Positions 41,404-52,434 of a DNA stretch of 64,000 nt are shown here, one piece after another. Position 1 is the stretch's first letter; each line of letters starts with the position of its first letter. The position numbers and the translations under genes were made by a program. The stretch is from contig CAIJOB010000022.1 in NCBI GenBank assembly GCA_903822175.1, forward strand, positions 62,001 through 126,000, read 5' to 3'. Under the pieces are notes generated by a model. That model did no database searches, was not told where the DNA came from, and was given only the letters and a program-made list of their open reading frames with translations. This stretch comes from an uncultured Alphaproteobacteria bacterium (GTDB taxonomy: Bacteria > Pseudomonadota > Alphaproteobacteria > Caulobacterales > Caulobacteraceae).

Positions 41404-43053
41404 GTGAACCCGGCCCTCTTCTTCGAGCCTGATGGCTACCTGTTGACGGGTCCAAAGCTGATGGGCCGTCAGGTCGCGGGCAACGGGTTCCTGCGGGCTG
41501 CCGTGCTGGGTCGTATGCCCGGTCCGCTGGCCGCCTACACTGCCTCGCGCGCCTCGGCCGACGTGTTCCGCGACACGGTGGCGCAGATCGACCCGGCCGC
41601 CGAGACAAGCTGGATTCCCGGGCCCCGGCTCGACCTGTTGGCCCAGGCGGGAATCGTCTACCGGCCCGATCAGAACCTCGGTCCCATGGCTCGCCAGCGG
41701 CTGCGCGTCGGGCCCGCGGCGTACAGCCTGACCGGGGTAACCCACACACTCGCCACCCCCTGGACGCTGGATGCGCTCGCCAAGACCCTGGTCGATCCGC
41801 TGATGGCCTGGGACGCTCTGGTCTGCACCTCGCAAGCCGCGCGCGCCGTTGTCGAAGCGGTCCTCGACAAGCAGGGCGCCTACCAGCGCTGGCGGACCGG
41901 GCAGGATGTGGCGGTCGAGCGGCCGCTGTTGCCGGTCATTCCGCTGGGCGTCCATTGCGGCGACTTCGCGTTCACCGCCGACGACCGCGCCGCGGCGCGC
42001 GCCCGCCTTGGCCTGGCCGCCGACGAGGTCGCGGCCCTCTTCGCCGGTCGCCTGTCGGTCAGCGGCAAGACACACCCTCACGCCATGTTCCTCGGCTTGC
42101 AGAGGGCGGCCCAAGCCACCGGCCGCAAGGTCGTCCTGGTCGTCGCCGGCCAGGCCGCGACGCCGGGCATGGACGGGTTGTTCCGTTCCGGCCTCACCGC
42201 CTTCTGTCCGGATGTTCGGCCGCTGTTCGTGGATGGCGCCGACGACGCGGCCTACCGCAGCGCCTGGGCCGGCGCCGACCTCTTCATCTCACTCGCCGAC
42301 ACCATTCAGGAAACCTTCGGCATCACCCCGGTCGAGGCCATGGCCGCGGGCCTGCCGGCGGTGGTCAGCGACTGGAACGGCTACCGCGACACGGTGCGAG
42401 ACGGCATCGACGGCTTCCGCATCGCCACCTGGGCGCCGCCGCCCGGCGCCGGAGAGGCCATCGCGCGCGACTTCGAGGCCGGAGCGCTGCGCTACGAGCA
42501 GTATCTGTCGCGGAGCAACACGGCGGTCGCTGTTGACGTCGCCGAGCTCACTGCCCGCCTCAGCGACCTGATCGCCGACGAAGCCCTGCGCCGACGGATG
42601 GGCGCGGCAGGCCGGGCGCGCGCCGCCTCCGACCTCGACTGGTCGGTGGTCTACCGCAGCTACCAGGCGCTTTGGGCCGAGCAGACCGCGATCCGCGAGC
42701 GGGCCCGCGCAGATCCGGCGACCGCGCGCTGGCTTTCTCAGGCGCCGAAGCATGGCGCCGACCACGCGGGCCCGTTCGACACCTTCGCGAGTTACCCGAC
42801 GCATCACATCGGTCCAGAGACGCGCGTCGTGGCCGTCGCGGCCATCACGCCCAACGACTACCGCAGGCTCGTCGCTCACCAGCTGTTGGCCCTTTGGCCG
42901 GTCAACCCGGACCTCGCCGACAAGGTCTTTGTGGCCTTGCAGGACGGCCCATTGTCCGTCGACGAGCTCGGGCGCGCTGCCGGCCTGACCCTCGCCCAGG
43001 CCGCAGAGACCGCGGCGCGCCTGGCGAAAATCGACCTGGTCTTCCTCTCCTAG
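41404..43053 (+). CDS. GT4-type glycosyltransferase with C-terminal extension
   Basis: 549 aa, GTG start; TIQETFGITPVEAMAAGLPAVVSDWNGYRDTVRDGIDGF; C-terminal helix-turn-helix-like tail. Confidence 0.87.
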   Translation: MNPALFFEPDGYLLTGPKLMGRQVAGNGFLRAAVLGRMPGPLAAYTASRASADVFRDTVAQIDPAAETSWIPGPRLDLLAQAGIVYRPDQNLGPMARQRLRVGPAAYSLTGVTHTLATPWTLDALAKTLVDPLMAWDALVCTSQAARAVVEAVLDKQGAYQRWRTGQDVAVERPLLPVIPLGVHCGDFAFTADDRAAARARLGLAADEVAALFAGRLSVSGKTHPHAMFLGLQRAAQATGRKVVLVVAGQAATPGMDGLFRSGLTAFCPDVRPLFVDGADDAAYRSAWAGADLFISLADTIQETFGITPVEAMAAGLPAVVSDWNGYRDTVRDGIDGFRIATWAPPPGAGEAIARDFEAGALRYEQYLSRSNTAVAVDVAELTARLSDLIADEALRRRMGAAGRARAASDLDWSVVYRSYQALWAEQTAIRERARADPATARWLSQAPKHGADHAGPFDTFASYPTHHIGPETRVVAVAAITPNDYRRLVAHQLLALWPVNPDLADKVFVALQDGPLSVDELGRAAGLTLAQAAETAARLAKIDLVFLS

Positions 43054-43601
43054 GGCGGCGTCGCCGCCCGGCAGCTCCGGCCGCCGCCGAAGCGCGGGTC
43101 GAGGTTGACGGCTCCGTCCTCGGCGGCCTGACGGCAACGCGGGTCGGTGGGATCGCCGGCGCCGCCGAGGGACAGGCCGAGCGCCAGGCTCTGGTTCGTC
43201 TGGGGCCCAAAGCGGTCGTAGCCCGGACCTCCATAACCGTATCCGCCGTACCGGCCTTTGAACTGGGTCTCGCGGACCGCGATGGTTGCTGTCCCGGTTT
43301 TGCCGATCGGCAGCTCGCTGGCCACCAGCGCGCTGCGGTAGCCGTTGGAGCCGACGGTGACGTCGACCAAGCCGTGGACCTGGCGCGGCTCGTCGCCGGA
43401 GACGACGCCGGCCGCCTTGTCCTTGGGCAGCACCGCGGCGGGCGAAGTGGCGATGTAGCTGTCGATCTGCTCGCCGATGGTGAGCGGCGCCGGCGCAGCC
43501 TCAGGCTCGGCCGCCCGTGCCGGGCTGGCTGGGGCGAGGCCGGCGGAGGCGAACGCCGCGATCATGAGCAGGACGGGGACAAAACGCGGGCGCTGGGACA
43601 T
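43050..43601 (-). CDS. Secreted hypothetical protein
   Basis: Start MSQRPRFVPVLLMIAAFASAG at 43601 with signal peptide; Gly/Tyr-rich segment GRYGGYGYGGPGYDRFG. Confidence 0.6.
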   Translation of the reverse strand: MSQRPRFVPVLLMIAAFASAGLAPASPARAAEPEAAPAPLTIGEQIDSYIATSPAAVLPKDKAAGVVSGDEPRQVHGLVDVTVGSNGYRSALVASELPIGKTGTATIAVRETQFKGRYGGYGYGGPGYDRFGPQTNQSLALGLSLGGAGDPTDPRCRQAAEDGAVNLDPRFGGGRSCRAATPP

Positions 43602-43763
43602 GGCCACACCCTGCGCCGGCTTTAGCTTTCGAATAAGGCGTCGTCGAAATGTGACCGAAACACTCCGGCGCAAGGTTGCGCCCGCCGGCATGCGGGGTTC
43701 CCCTGCGTGAAGCGACGCGCGGCACTCGGCGCGCCATCAAAATCGCCTTCAAGGGGTAGCTGA

Positions 43764-45413
43764 ATGATCCGCACGACCGTGGCCGCGCTTGTTGCGTTGA
43801 GCCTCACCGCCACCGCGAGCGCCGCGCTCGCCCAGACCTCAGGGCCGAGAGAGCGTCCGGCCGCCGCGCCCGCCGCGCGTCCCGACGAGCCCGGCGCGCC
43901 CGGTCCCGTCGTCGAGCGCAACACCTTCCGCGGCGCCACCGCCGGCGAGCACAAGATCACCGACGCCGACATCGCCACCGCGCCGCTGATGGAGCAGGCC
44001 AAGTCCTCGCATCACACGGTGACGATCAACGGCCAGACCATCGGCTACACCGCCACCGCCGGCACGCTCACCCTGCGCTCCGACGACGGCAAGCCGATCG
44101 CCTCGATGTTCTACGTCGCCTACACCGCCGATGGCGGGGCGAAGAACCGGCCGGTGACCTTCAGCTACAACGGCGGCCCGGGTTCGGCGTCGCTGTTCGT
44201 GCACATGGGCCTAGCCGGTCCGATGCATGTGCAGACCGACAGCCCGAACGCGACCCACGGCCCTCCCTTCACCATCACCGAGAACCACGAGAGCCTGCTG
44301 GATAAGTCGGACCTCGTCTTCCTCGACGCCATCGGCGCCGGCTATTCCCGTCCGCTCGGCGACACCAAGGGCACGGAGTTCTGGGGGGTCGACCAGGACA
44401 TCGACGCCTTCGCCCGCGGCATCCAGCGCTACGTCACCGTCAACCACCGCTGGAACAGCCCCAAGTTCCTGTTCGGCGAAAGCTACGGCACCACCCGCTC
44501 GGCGGGCCTGGTCTATGCGCTCCAGCAGCGTGGCCTGCAGTTCAACGGCGTGCTCCTGCTGTCGTCGGTGCTGAACTACGGCGCCCATGACTCCGGCTTC
44601 GACCACAGCTTCATCAGCTATGTGCCGAGCTTCGCGGCGACCGCCGTCTATTGGAAAAAATCGGCGACCCAGCCCACCGACATCAACGCCTATTTGAAGG
44701 AAGTGCGCGCCTGGGCCGCCGGTCCCTACCTGACCGCGCTCACCAAGGGCGGCGACATCTCGCCGGCGGAATTCGACGCCACCGCCAAGCAGCTCTCGGC
44801 CTACATCGGCATCCCCGTGGAGTTCATCAAGCGCGCCAATCTGCGCGTCGACCTGAACCACTTCCGCACCGAGCTGCTGCGCGACCAGAACCGCATCCTC
44901 GGCCGCTACGACACCCGCTTCACCGGCATCAACACCGACAACGTCGGCGAGAACGCCGAGTACGATCCCTCCGACACCGGCATCAACGGGGCTTACGTCG
45001 CCGCCCTGCACGACTGGGTGGAACAGCTCGGCTACACGACCGAGCTGAACTACTGGCCGTCAGGTCCGAACATCAATCAGAACTGGGACTGGCGTCACCG
45101 TCCGCCGACCGGCGGCTTTGGCGGCGGCGGACGGCGTGAGAACGTCGCCAACACCGCGGCCGACATGGGCGTGGCGATGCGCGAAAACCCGCACCTGCAC
45201 ATCTTCTCGCTGAACGGCCTCTACGACATGGCCACCCCGTTCTTCGGGACCGAGTACGACATCCAGCACCTCTATCTGGACCCCTCGATCAAGAACAACG
45301 TGCGCTACGCCTACTATCCGTCAGGGCACATGGTTTACCTGAACCAGGACGCGCTCAAGCAGCTAAAGTCCGACGTGGCGAAGTTCTACGACGACGCGCT
45401 GGCGGCGAAGTAG
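43764..45413 (+). CDS. S10 family serine carboxypeptidase-like protein
   Basis: 549 aa; FSYNGGPGSASLFVHMG, FGESYGTTRSAGL, YPSGHMVYLNQDAL. Confidence 0.94.
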   Translation: MIRTTVAALVALSLTATASAALAQTSGPRERPAAAPAARPDEPGAPGPVVERNTFRGATAGEHKITDADIATAPLMEQAKSSHHTVTINGQTIGYTATAGTLTLRSDDGKPIASMFYVAYTADGGAKNRPVTFSYNGGPGSASLFVHMGLAGPMHVQTDSPNATHGPPFTITENHESLLDKSDLVFLDAIGAGYSRPLGDTKGTEFWGVDQDIDAFARGIQRYVTVNHRWNSPKFLFGESYGTTRSAGLVYALQQRGLQFNGVLLLSSVLNYGAHDSGFDHSFISYVPSFAATAVYWKKSATQPTDINAYLKEVRAWAAGPYLTALTKGGDISPAEFDATAKQLSAYIGIPVEFIKRANLRVDLNHFRTELLRDQNRILGRYDTRFTGINTDNVGENAEYDPSDTGINGAYVAALHDWVEQLGYTTELNYWPSGPNINQNWDWRHRPPTGGFGGGGRRENVANTAADMGVAMRENPHLHIFSLNGLYDMATPFFGTEYDIQHLYLDPSIKNNVRYAYYPSGHMVYLNQDALKQLKSDVAKFYDDALAAK

Positions 45414-45439
45414 GCGTCACGGTCTGACGGCAATTGATG

Positions 45440-45476
45440 AAGGCGCCGGGCGACATCCGCCCAGCGCCTTTTTCTT
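45440..45476 (+). terminator. Rho-independent terminator of S10 peptidase gene
   Basis: AAGGCGCCGGGCGACATCCGCCCAGCGCCTTTTTCTTT: GC stem followed by T-tract. Confidence 0.85.
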
Positions 45477-45532
45477 TGGTCGCGAAGCGCCCTCCAGGGC
45501 GCACTCCGCCTTAAATCTCACGGCAGATGCGA

Positions 45533-45627
45533 GCCTTCCGGTCTCGGCAAGTCAAGGACGCGCTCTGCGGCGCGCCGCTTCGCGGGCGGCTCTTTGGCCG
45601 CTCCTTGAGTTGCCGAGACCGGAAGGC
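45533..45627. repeat. 95-bp imperfect palindrome with 26-bp arms
   Basis: GCCTTCCGGTCTCGGCAAgTCAAGGA (45533-45558) versus reverse complement of 45602-45627, one mismatch. Confidence 0.85.
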
Positions 45628-45693
45628 AAACTGGCCGCCATGAGATCTATGGCTCAGTCCGTGCCGACGGACGCCTACCGACCAGAGCGCGCG

Positions 45694-47910
45694 CTACGGC
45701 TTCAACTTCGCCGCCACCACCGTCGCGGAACCCTTGAGCGCCGCAGTCGCCGCGTCCGGCCCAACGGCGAGCTTGTAGCTACCCCCATCCACCTTCCAGC
45801 CATGCCCCGCGCTGTCCCAATTCGCCAGCATCCGCGCCGGCGCCGTGACCGTCACCACGCGCGCCTCGCCGGGCTTCAGCGCCAGCTTCGACCAGCCGAT
45901 CAGCCGCTGCTGCGTCCGCTTCGGTCCAGCCGTCAGATAGACCTGCGGCGTGTCGGTCCCAGCGACGTTGCTCACGTTGGTCACGGTGAAGCGCGCCGTC
46001 AGCGTCTTGCCGCCGGTGACCTTCAGCCCGGAGTAGCGGAACACCGTGTAGGAAAGTCCGTAGCCGAACGGATAGAGCGGCTTGTCGCCCGACTTCGCGT
46101 AGCCTCGGTAACCGACATCGGAACCCTCCGTGTACTTCACATCGAAGGGCTTGGAGGCCGATGGTGTCAGCGTCTCGACGATGTTCTGGTCCGAGCCCGG
46201 CAGCACCGGCCGCGCCAGTTGCGCCTCGCTCGCCGGGAAGCTGACCGGCAGACGGCCTTGCGGATCCACCTCGCCGAACAGCACCTTGCCGATCGCGTCC
46301 GCGCCGCGGGCGCCCGGGAACCAGGCCTCGAGGATCGCGCCGGCCTTGTCGCGCCAGGGCATCGTCACCGGGCCCGCGGTCTCCAGCACCACCACGGTTT
46401 TCGGATTGGCGGCGGTGACTGCGGCGATCAGCCGGTCCTGGTCGCCGTCGAGCTTCATGGCGATGTCCATGCCCTCGGTGGACCACTGGGTCGCGAAGAC
46501 CACGACCACGTCGGAGGCCTCGGCGAGCGCGGCGGCGGCGGCCGGATCGGCGCCGTCGTTGAAGCTGACCTGGGCGCCCGGCGCGCGGGCGGCGATCGCC
46601 TTCAGCGGCGCGCCCGGCGTGTAGATTTGGCCGCCGCCCCACTGCGGCGCGCCCTTGGGCTTGGGGAAGCTCGCCGAGCCCGTCGGGATCACCTGCGAGG
46701 AACCGCCGCCCGAGATCACGCCCACGTCGGCATGGCCGCCGATCACCGCGATCTTCCGCGCGGTCTTCATCAGCGGCAGCAGGTTGGCGTCGTTCTTCAG
46801 CAGCACGATGGCCTGCTCCTCGGCCCGCCCCGCGACGAGCGCGTCGGCGGCGGTGTCGAGCCCGCCCGCCGTCACCGGATGGTCGACCACCCCGGCGGCG
46901 AACAGGCTGCGCAGATAGCGGTGCGCCATCTCATGGATGCGCGTCTTGGAGACCTCGCCGCTGGCGACGGCGGCCTTCAGGGGCGCGTCGAAAAACACCT
47001 GCTTGTCGAGCTGCTGGCCGCTCTCCTGGTCGAGGCCCGCCTTGGCGGCGGCGACGCCATGCACCGCGCCCCAGTCGCTCATCACCCAGCCCGGATAATG
47101 CCAGTCCTTGCGCAGTACGTCGGTCAACAGGAATGGGTTTTCGCAGGCATAGGTCCCGCCGACCCGGTTGTAGGCGCACATCACCGAGCCCGGATGGCCG
47201 GTCTCGATGGCGATCTCGAAGGCCAGGAGGTCGCTCTCGCGGAACGCCGCCTCGTCGATCTGGCCGTCCAGCACCATGCGGCCGGTCTCCTGATCGTTGA
47301 GCGCGAAGTGCTTCACGGTGGAGACGATGTGGTTGGACTGAACGCCCTTGATGGTGTGGCCCGCCAGCGTCCCGGCCAACAGCGGATCCTCGCCGAGGTA
47401 CTCAAAATTCCGGCCATTGCGCGGGTCGCGCAGCAGGTTCACCCCGCCGGCCAGCAGGGTGTTGAAGCCCTTCTGCCGCGCCTCCTTGCCGATCATCGCG
47501 CCCGAGGCGAAGGCGGTCTTCGGGTCCCAGGTGGCGGCCAGCGCCAAGCCTGAGGGGAGCGGGGTTGCGTCATCGTCCTTGCGGCCGGCGTTCGCGACGC
47601 CGAGGCTCGCGTCGCTCTCGGTGAGGTCGGGGATGTTCAGCTCTGGGACGCCCGGGAAATAGCCCGCCGAGATCTGCACGCCCGCCGGCTTCTTACCGCC
47701 CATGAACATCGGCATGGACCCGTGCAGCAGGGCGATCTGTTCATCGAGGCTGAGCTTGGCCAGCACCAGGTCGGCGCGGGCGTCGGGGCTGAGTTTCGCG
47801 TTCATCCAGGGCCGTCCCGCCGCCGGCTTGCCCGCCGCCGGCGCCATGCCCGGCGCGGCCAGCAACAGCGCCGCGGCGCACACGCCCATCTTCAGTCCCA
47901 GGATATTCAT
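45694..47910 (-). CDS. Glycoside hydrolase family 3 (beta-glucosidase type)
   Basis: Start MNILGLKMGVCAAALLL at 47910 with signal peptide; GFVMSDWGAVHG-like YPGWVMSDWGAVHGVAAAKAGLDQE; HFALNDQETGR; C-terminal Fn3-like domain. Confidence 0.95.
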   Translation of the reverse strand: MNILGLKMGVCAAALLLAAPGMAPAAGKPAAGRPWMNAKLSPDARADLVLAKLSLDEQIALLHGSMPMFMGGKKPAGVQISAGYFPGVPELNIPDLTESDASLGVANAGRKDDDATPLPSGLALAATWDPKTAFASGAMIGKEARQKGFNTLLAGGVNLLRDPRNGRNFEYLGEDPLLAGTLAGHTIKGVQSNHIVSTVKHFALNDQETGRMVLDGQIDEAAFRESDLLAFEIAIETGHPGSVMCAYNRVGGTYACENPFLLTDVLRKDWHYPGWVMSDWGAVHGVAAAKAGLDQESGQQLDKQVFFDAPLKAAVASGEVSKTRIHEMAHRYLRSLFAAGVVDHPVTAGGLDTAADALVAGRAEEQAIVLLKNDANLLPLMKTARKIAVIGGHADVGVISGGGSSQVIPTGSASFPKPKGAPQWGGGQIYTPGAPLKAIAARAPGAQVSFNDGADPAAAAALAEASDVVVVFATQWSTEGMDIAMKLDGDQDRLIAAVTAANPKTVVVLETAGPVTMPWRDKAGAILEAWFPGARGADAIGKVLFGEVDPQGRLPVSFPASEAQLARPVLPGSDQNIVETLTPSASKPFDVKYTEGSDVGYRGYAKSGDKPLYPFGYGLSYTVFRYSGLKVTGGKTLTARFTVTNVSNVAGTDTPQVYLTAGPKRTQQRLIGWSKLALKPGEARVVTVTAPARMLANWDSAGHGWKVDGGSYKLAVGPDAATAALKGSATVVAAKLKP

Positions 47911-48047
47911 AGCCGCCTCCCGAACCCTTGTTGCCGCCAGTCCTAACCCATGCCCGCGCCGCCTCACAGCCTGTCCCAAGGTGAGGCTTGCGGCGCAGGC
48001 CCGACCGGGCGCACGCTGACCGCAATCAAAGAACGGGGAGGATATCC

Positions 48048-48503
48048 ATGCGTAGCGTGATCCTGGCCGCCGGCGTCTTTGCCGCCGCTCTCGGCCTTTC
48101 AGCCTGTGACTCATCGAAACCCGAAACCGCCGCGGCGCCCGCCGCGCCGAAATACGTCGGCCGATCCCAACAGATGTACCAAGGCCAGGACATGGTCACC
48201 AAGGTCGACTCCGGCGCGATCAAGGTCGGCAAGGACGGGACCCTGGACATGCAGGCTAGCGGCAGCGTGCCGGGCCCCGGCTACAAAAACGCAGGGTTCC
48301 TGAAGCGCATCTACGCCGGACCGCCGAAGGACGGCATCTACGAGATGGACGTCGTCGCCGATGCGCCCGCCGCAGCCGGCGCCGCCGCGCCGACCGCGAT
48401 CGAGGTGAAGGGCGGCTGGGACAAATATCCGGCCGACCATCTGAAGGGGGTGAAGTTCATCTCCAAGACCAACTCCGTCACCGCCATGCTGCCGGCCGGC
48501 TGA
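48048..48503 (+). CDS. Putative lipoprotein, hypothetical
   Basis: MRSVILAAGVFAAALGLSACDSSKPE lipobox (LSAC). Confidence 0.7.
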   Translation: MRSVILAAGVFAAALGLSACDSSKPETAAAPAAPKYVGRSQQMYQGQDMVTKVDSGAIKVGKDGTLDMQASGSVPGPGYKNAGFLKRIYAGPPKDGIYEMDVVADAPAAAGAAAPTAIEVKGGWDKYPADHLKGVKFISKTNSVTAMLPAG

Positions 48504-48579
48504 CGGCCGAAAGAAGGGCGCCGTTGACGCCTGCTCCGCGTTTGCCTTCTGATCGAGGCGGACGCGGAGAGCACGGCGG

Positions 48580-49521
48580 ATGGCGCAAGGTTCGAGACGG
48601 GTGGTGCTGGCCGCGCTCGCCGGCAACGGCGCCATCGCGCTCGCCAAGTTCGGGGCCGCCTGGCTCTCGGGCTCCACGGCCATGCTCACCGAGGCCGTGC
48701 ACTCCCTGGTCGACACGGGCGATCAGCTCCTGCTGCTGGCCGGACAGGCGCGCGGCCGCAAGCCGCCGGATGAGAGTCATCCGCTGGGCTACGGCATGGA
48801 GACCTATTTCTGGTCGTTCATCGTCGCCCTGATGGTCTTCCTGCTGGGCGGGGTGTTCTCCGTCTGGCAGGGCGTGCGCCACATCCTGCACCCGGAGCCG
48901 GTGGTCTCGCCCTGGATCAGCCTGGGCGTGCTGGCGGTGGCCGCGGTGTTCGAGGGCGCCTCCTTCCGGATCGGCTACCGCGAGTACAAGGCGGTGATGC
49001 GTGGGCGCACGGTGAAGGGCCGGCAGGTCAACCTCTGGACCTTCATCAAGATCTCCAAGGACCCCAGCCTGGTTTCAGTGCTGCTGGAGGATTCCGCCGC
49101 CCTGATCGGCATCGTGCTCGCCGCGCTCGGTGTCGTCGGCGCGACCTGGCTGAACATGCCGTGGGCGGATGGCGCGGCCTCGGTGGCGATCGGCCTGCTA
49201 CTCGCCGCGGTCGCCTTCGTGCTCGGCAACGAGACCCGCAGCCTGATCGCCGGCGAGGCGGTGGCCGAGCCGGTGCTGGTGCAGTTGAAGGCGACGCTGG
49301 CGGCCATCGACTGCATCACCGAACTGCAGCAGATCGCCACCCTGCACCTGGGGCCGAGCGAAATCCTGGTGGCGCTGACCTTGAGCTTTCGCCCGAAGTC
49401 CTCGACCGAGACCCTGAACGCCGCTGTGCGGGAATTGACCGCCTGCCTGAAGGCCGCCGACGGGCGCGTGGCCTATGTCTATGTCCGCCCCTCAGTCGAA
49501 CCCGAGACCCCCGTCTCTTAA
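48580..49521 (+). CDS. Cation diffusion facilitator family transporter
   Basis: 313 aa; LAGNGAIALAKFGAAWLSGSTAMLTEAVHSLVDTGDQLLLL. Confidence 0.95.
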   Translation: MAQGSRRVVLAALAGNGAIALAKFGAAWLSGSTAMLTEAVHSLVDTGDQLLLLAGQARGRKPPDESHPLGYGMETYFWSFIVALMVFLLGGVFSVWQGVRHILHPEPVVSPWISLGVLAVAAVFEGASFRIGYREYKAVMRGRTVKGRQVNLWTFIKISKDPSLVSVLLEDSAALIGIVLAALGVVGATWLNMPWADGAASVAIGLLLAAVAFVLGNETRSLIAGEAVAEPVLVQLKATLAAIDCITELQQIATLHLGPSEILVALTLSFRPKSSTETLNAAVRELTACLKAADGRVAYVYVRPSVEPETPVS

Positions 49522-49610
49522 GTTGCATTCCAGCCCTTCGCGACCTAGCGCGCCGCTGCTAGGTTCGAGGCGTTCCGCGCCGCCCGGCGGCGCGGACAAG
49601 GGGGCTTTGA

Positions 49611-50225
49611 GTGGCGTCGGACGCCTATACCGCGTCGGAACAGAAGCTGGCGGCGGCGCATCAGGCGCTGCTGCACACGCGCGGCCTGCAGTTGGATTTC
49701 ACCGCCGCCCCGCCGCCGCCACAGGTCCCGGCCTGGCTTGAGAGTCTGCTTCGCGGCTTGGTCGCGCTCGGACCGATCCTGCAGTTCGTGTTCTGGGGCG
49801 GCCTGGCGCTGGGCGCGGCGCTGATCGTCTGGTTCGTGACGCGCGAGATCATGGCCAGCCGCTGGCGCGAGACCAAGGCCGCCGCGGCCGTCGACTGGCG
49901 TCCGGAACCCGCGGCGGCGCGCGCGCTGCTGGAAGACGCCGACCGGCTGGCCGCGGCCGGACGTTTCGGCGAGGCGATCCACCTGCTGTTGTTCCGCAGC
50001 ATCGACGACCTGGCCGGCCGCCGCCCGGGCCTGATCCGTCCGGCGCTGACCAGCCGCGACATCGCGGGCCTGGATCAGATGCCGGCTCCGGCGCGCGGCG
50101 CCTTCGGTCGCATCGCCGAGCAGGTCGAGCACAGCTTCTTCGGTGGCCGGCCGGTCAGCGCCGACGACTTCGCCCACGCCCGCGGCGACTACGAGACCTT
50201 CGCCTTTTCCGAGGGCTGGTCGTGA
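49611..50225 (+). CDS. DUF4129 domain-containing protein
   Basis: 204 aa, GTG start; one TM; EAIHLLLFRSIDDLAGRRPGLIRPALTSRDIA; first gene of MoxR operon. Confidence 0.8.
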   Translation: MASDAYTASEQKLAAAHQALLHTRGLQLDFTAAPPPPQVPAWLESLLRGLVALGPILQFVFWGGLALGAALIVWFVTREIMASRWRETKAAAAVDWRPEPAAARALLEDADRLAAAGRFGEAIHLLLFRSIDDLAGRRPGLIRPALTSRDIAGLDQMPAPARGAFGRIAEQVEHSFFGGRPVSADDFAHARGDYETFAFSEGWS

Positions 50226-51458
50226 CCGCCGCCGCCGCTCCGTCGCCCGGGCACGGCGACGCCCAGACCTTCTCGGTCAAGACCATTCTGGCCCTGGTGA
50301 TCGTCGGCGTCGTGTCGTTCTCCGGCCTGGCCGTGCTCGCGACCTTCGCGCCGGAACTGCGTGGGGGCGCCGATGGAGGGGGCCACGCGCTCTCCGCCTC
50401 GGCCGTGGGCTTCAAGGGGGCCCAGGTCATGCTGAGGGCCGAGGGCGCGCCGGTGGTGGTCAGCCGCATCGCACCCAAGCCCGGCCGCGCGAATCCCGGG
50501 CTCACCGTGGTCACGCCCAACCCTTCGGTACCGCAGAAGGACCTCGACGCCTTCTTCAGTCAGAACCTGCTGATCGTGCTCCCCAAGTGGCGGGTCGCTC
50601 CGCAGCCGACCCACATTGGCTGGGTGCTGAAGGCCGGGCCGGAGCCGCAGGCGCTGGGCCCGCTGCTCGCGGGCCTTTCCAAGGTCACCCACGTGACCAT
50701 GGGCGACGGTGTGAGCCGGCCCAAGCTCTACGGCGCCGGCGGCCCGTTCCAGGCGGGGACCTATCTGCCGCTCGATCCCATCGACCAGCTCCAGACGCTC
50801 TCCGGCGACGACTGGACGCCGGCCCTGGTGGACGAGCGGGGCCGCACGGTGTTGGCCCAATCGAAGACGCACCGCAACGTGCTGGTGCTGGCCGACCCGG
50901 ATATCCTCAACAACCAGGGCCTGGCGAAGCTCGACAACGCCCGCGCCGGGATGGCCATCCTCAATACCCTGAGCGGCGGCCGGGGCGTGACCTTCGATGT
51001 GACCCTGAACGGCTTCAGCCGGGGGCGCGGCGTCGGCCAGCTGATGCTCGAACCGCCGTTTCTGGCCGCGACGCTCTGTGGCGTCGCCGCAGCTCTTTTG
51101 CTGGGGCTGCATGCGCTCGCCCGCTTCGGCCCGACGCTGACACGGGGTCGCGCCATTGCGCTGGGCAAGGGGGCGCTGGTCGACAATTCCGCTGGCCTGG
51201 TGCGCATGGCGCGCCGCGAGGCCGAGCTCGCGCCGGCCTATGCGGCCCTGACCAAGACCCTGGTGGCCCGCTTCGTTGGCGGCTCCCGCTCTGGAATTGG
51301 GGGCGCGCGCGACAACGACACCTGGCTCGCTGAGCTGGCGCGCCGCGCCGGCGCGGCGGATCCAGCGGAGCTGACCGCCCAGGCCGAGCGGGCGCAGACG
51401 CGCGACGAGCTGCTGGCCGTCGGGCGCAACCTCTATCAATGGCGACGGGAGATCACGC

Positions 51459-51472
<14 letters not shown>
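50222..51472 (+). CDS. DUF4350 domain-containing protein
   Basis: 416 aa, overlaps previous gene by 4 bp; [25 protein letters not shown]; two TM. Confidence 0.82.
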
Positions 51473-52415
<943 letters not shown>

Positions 52416-52434
52416 GGCGCCCGCTGGAACCGTC

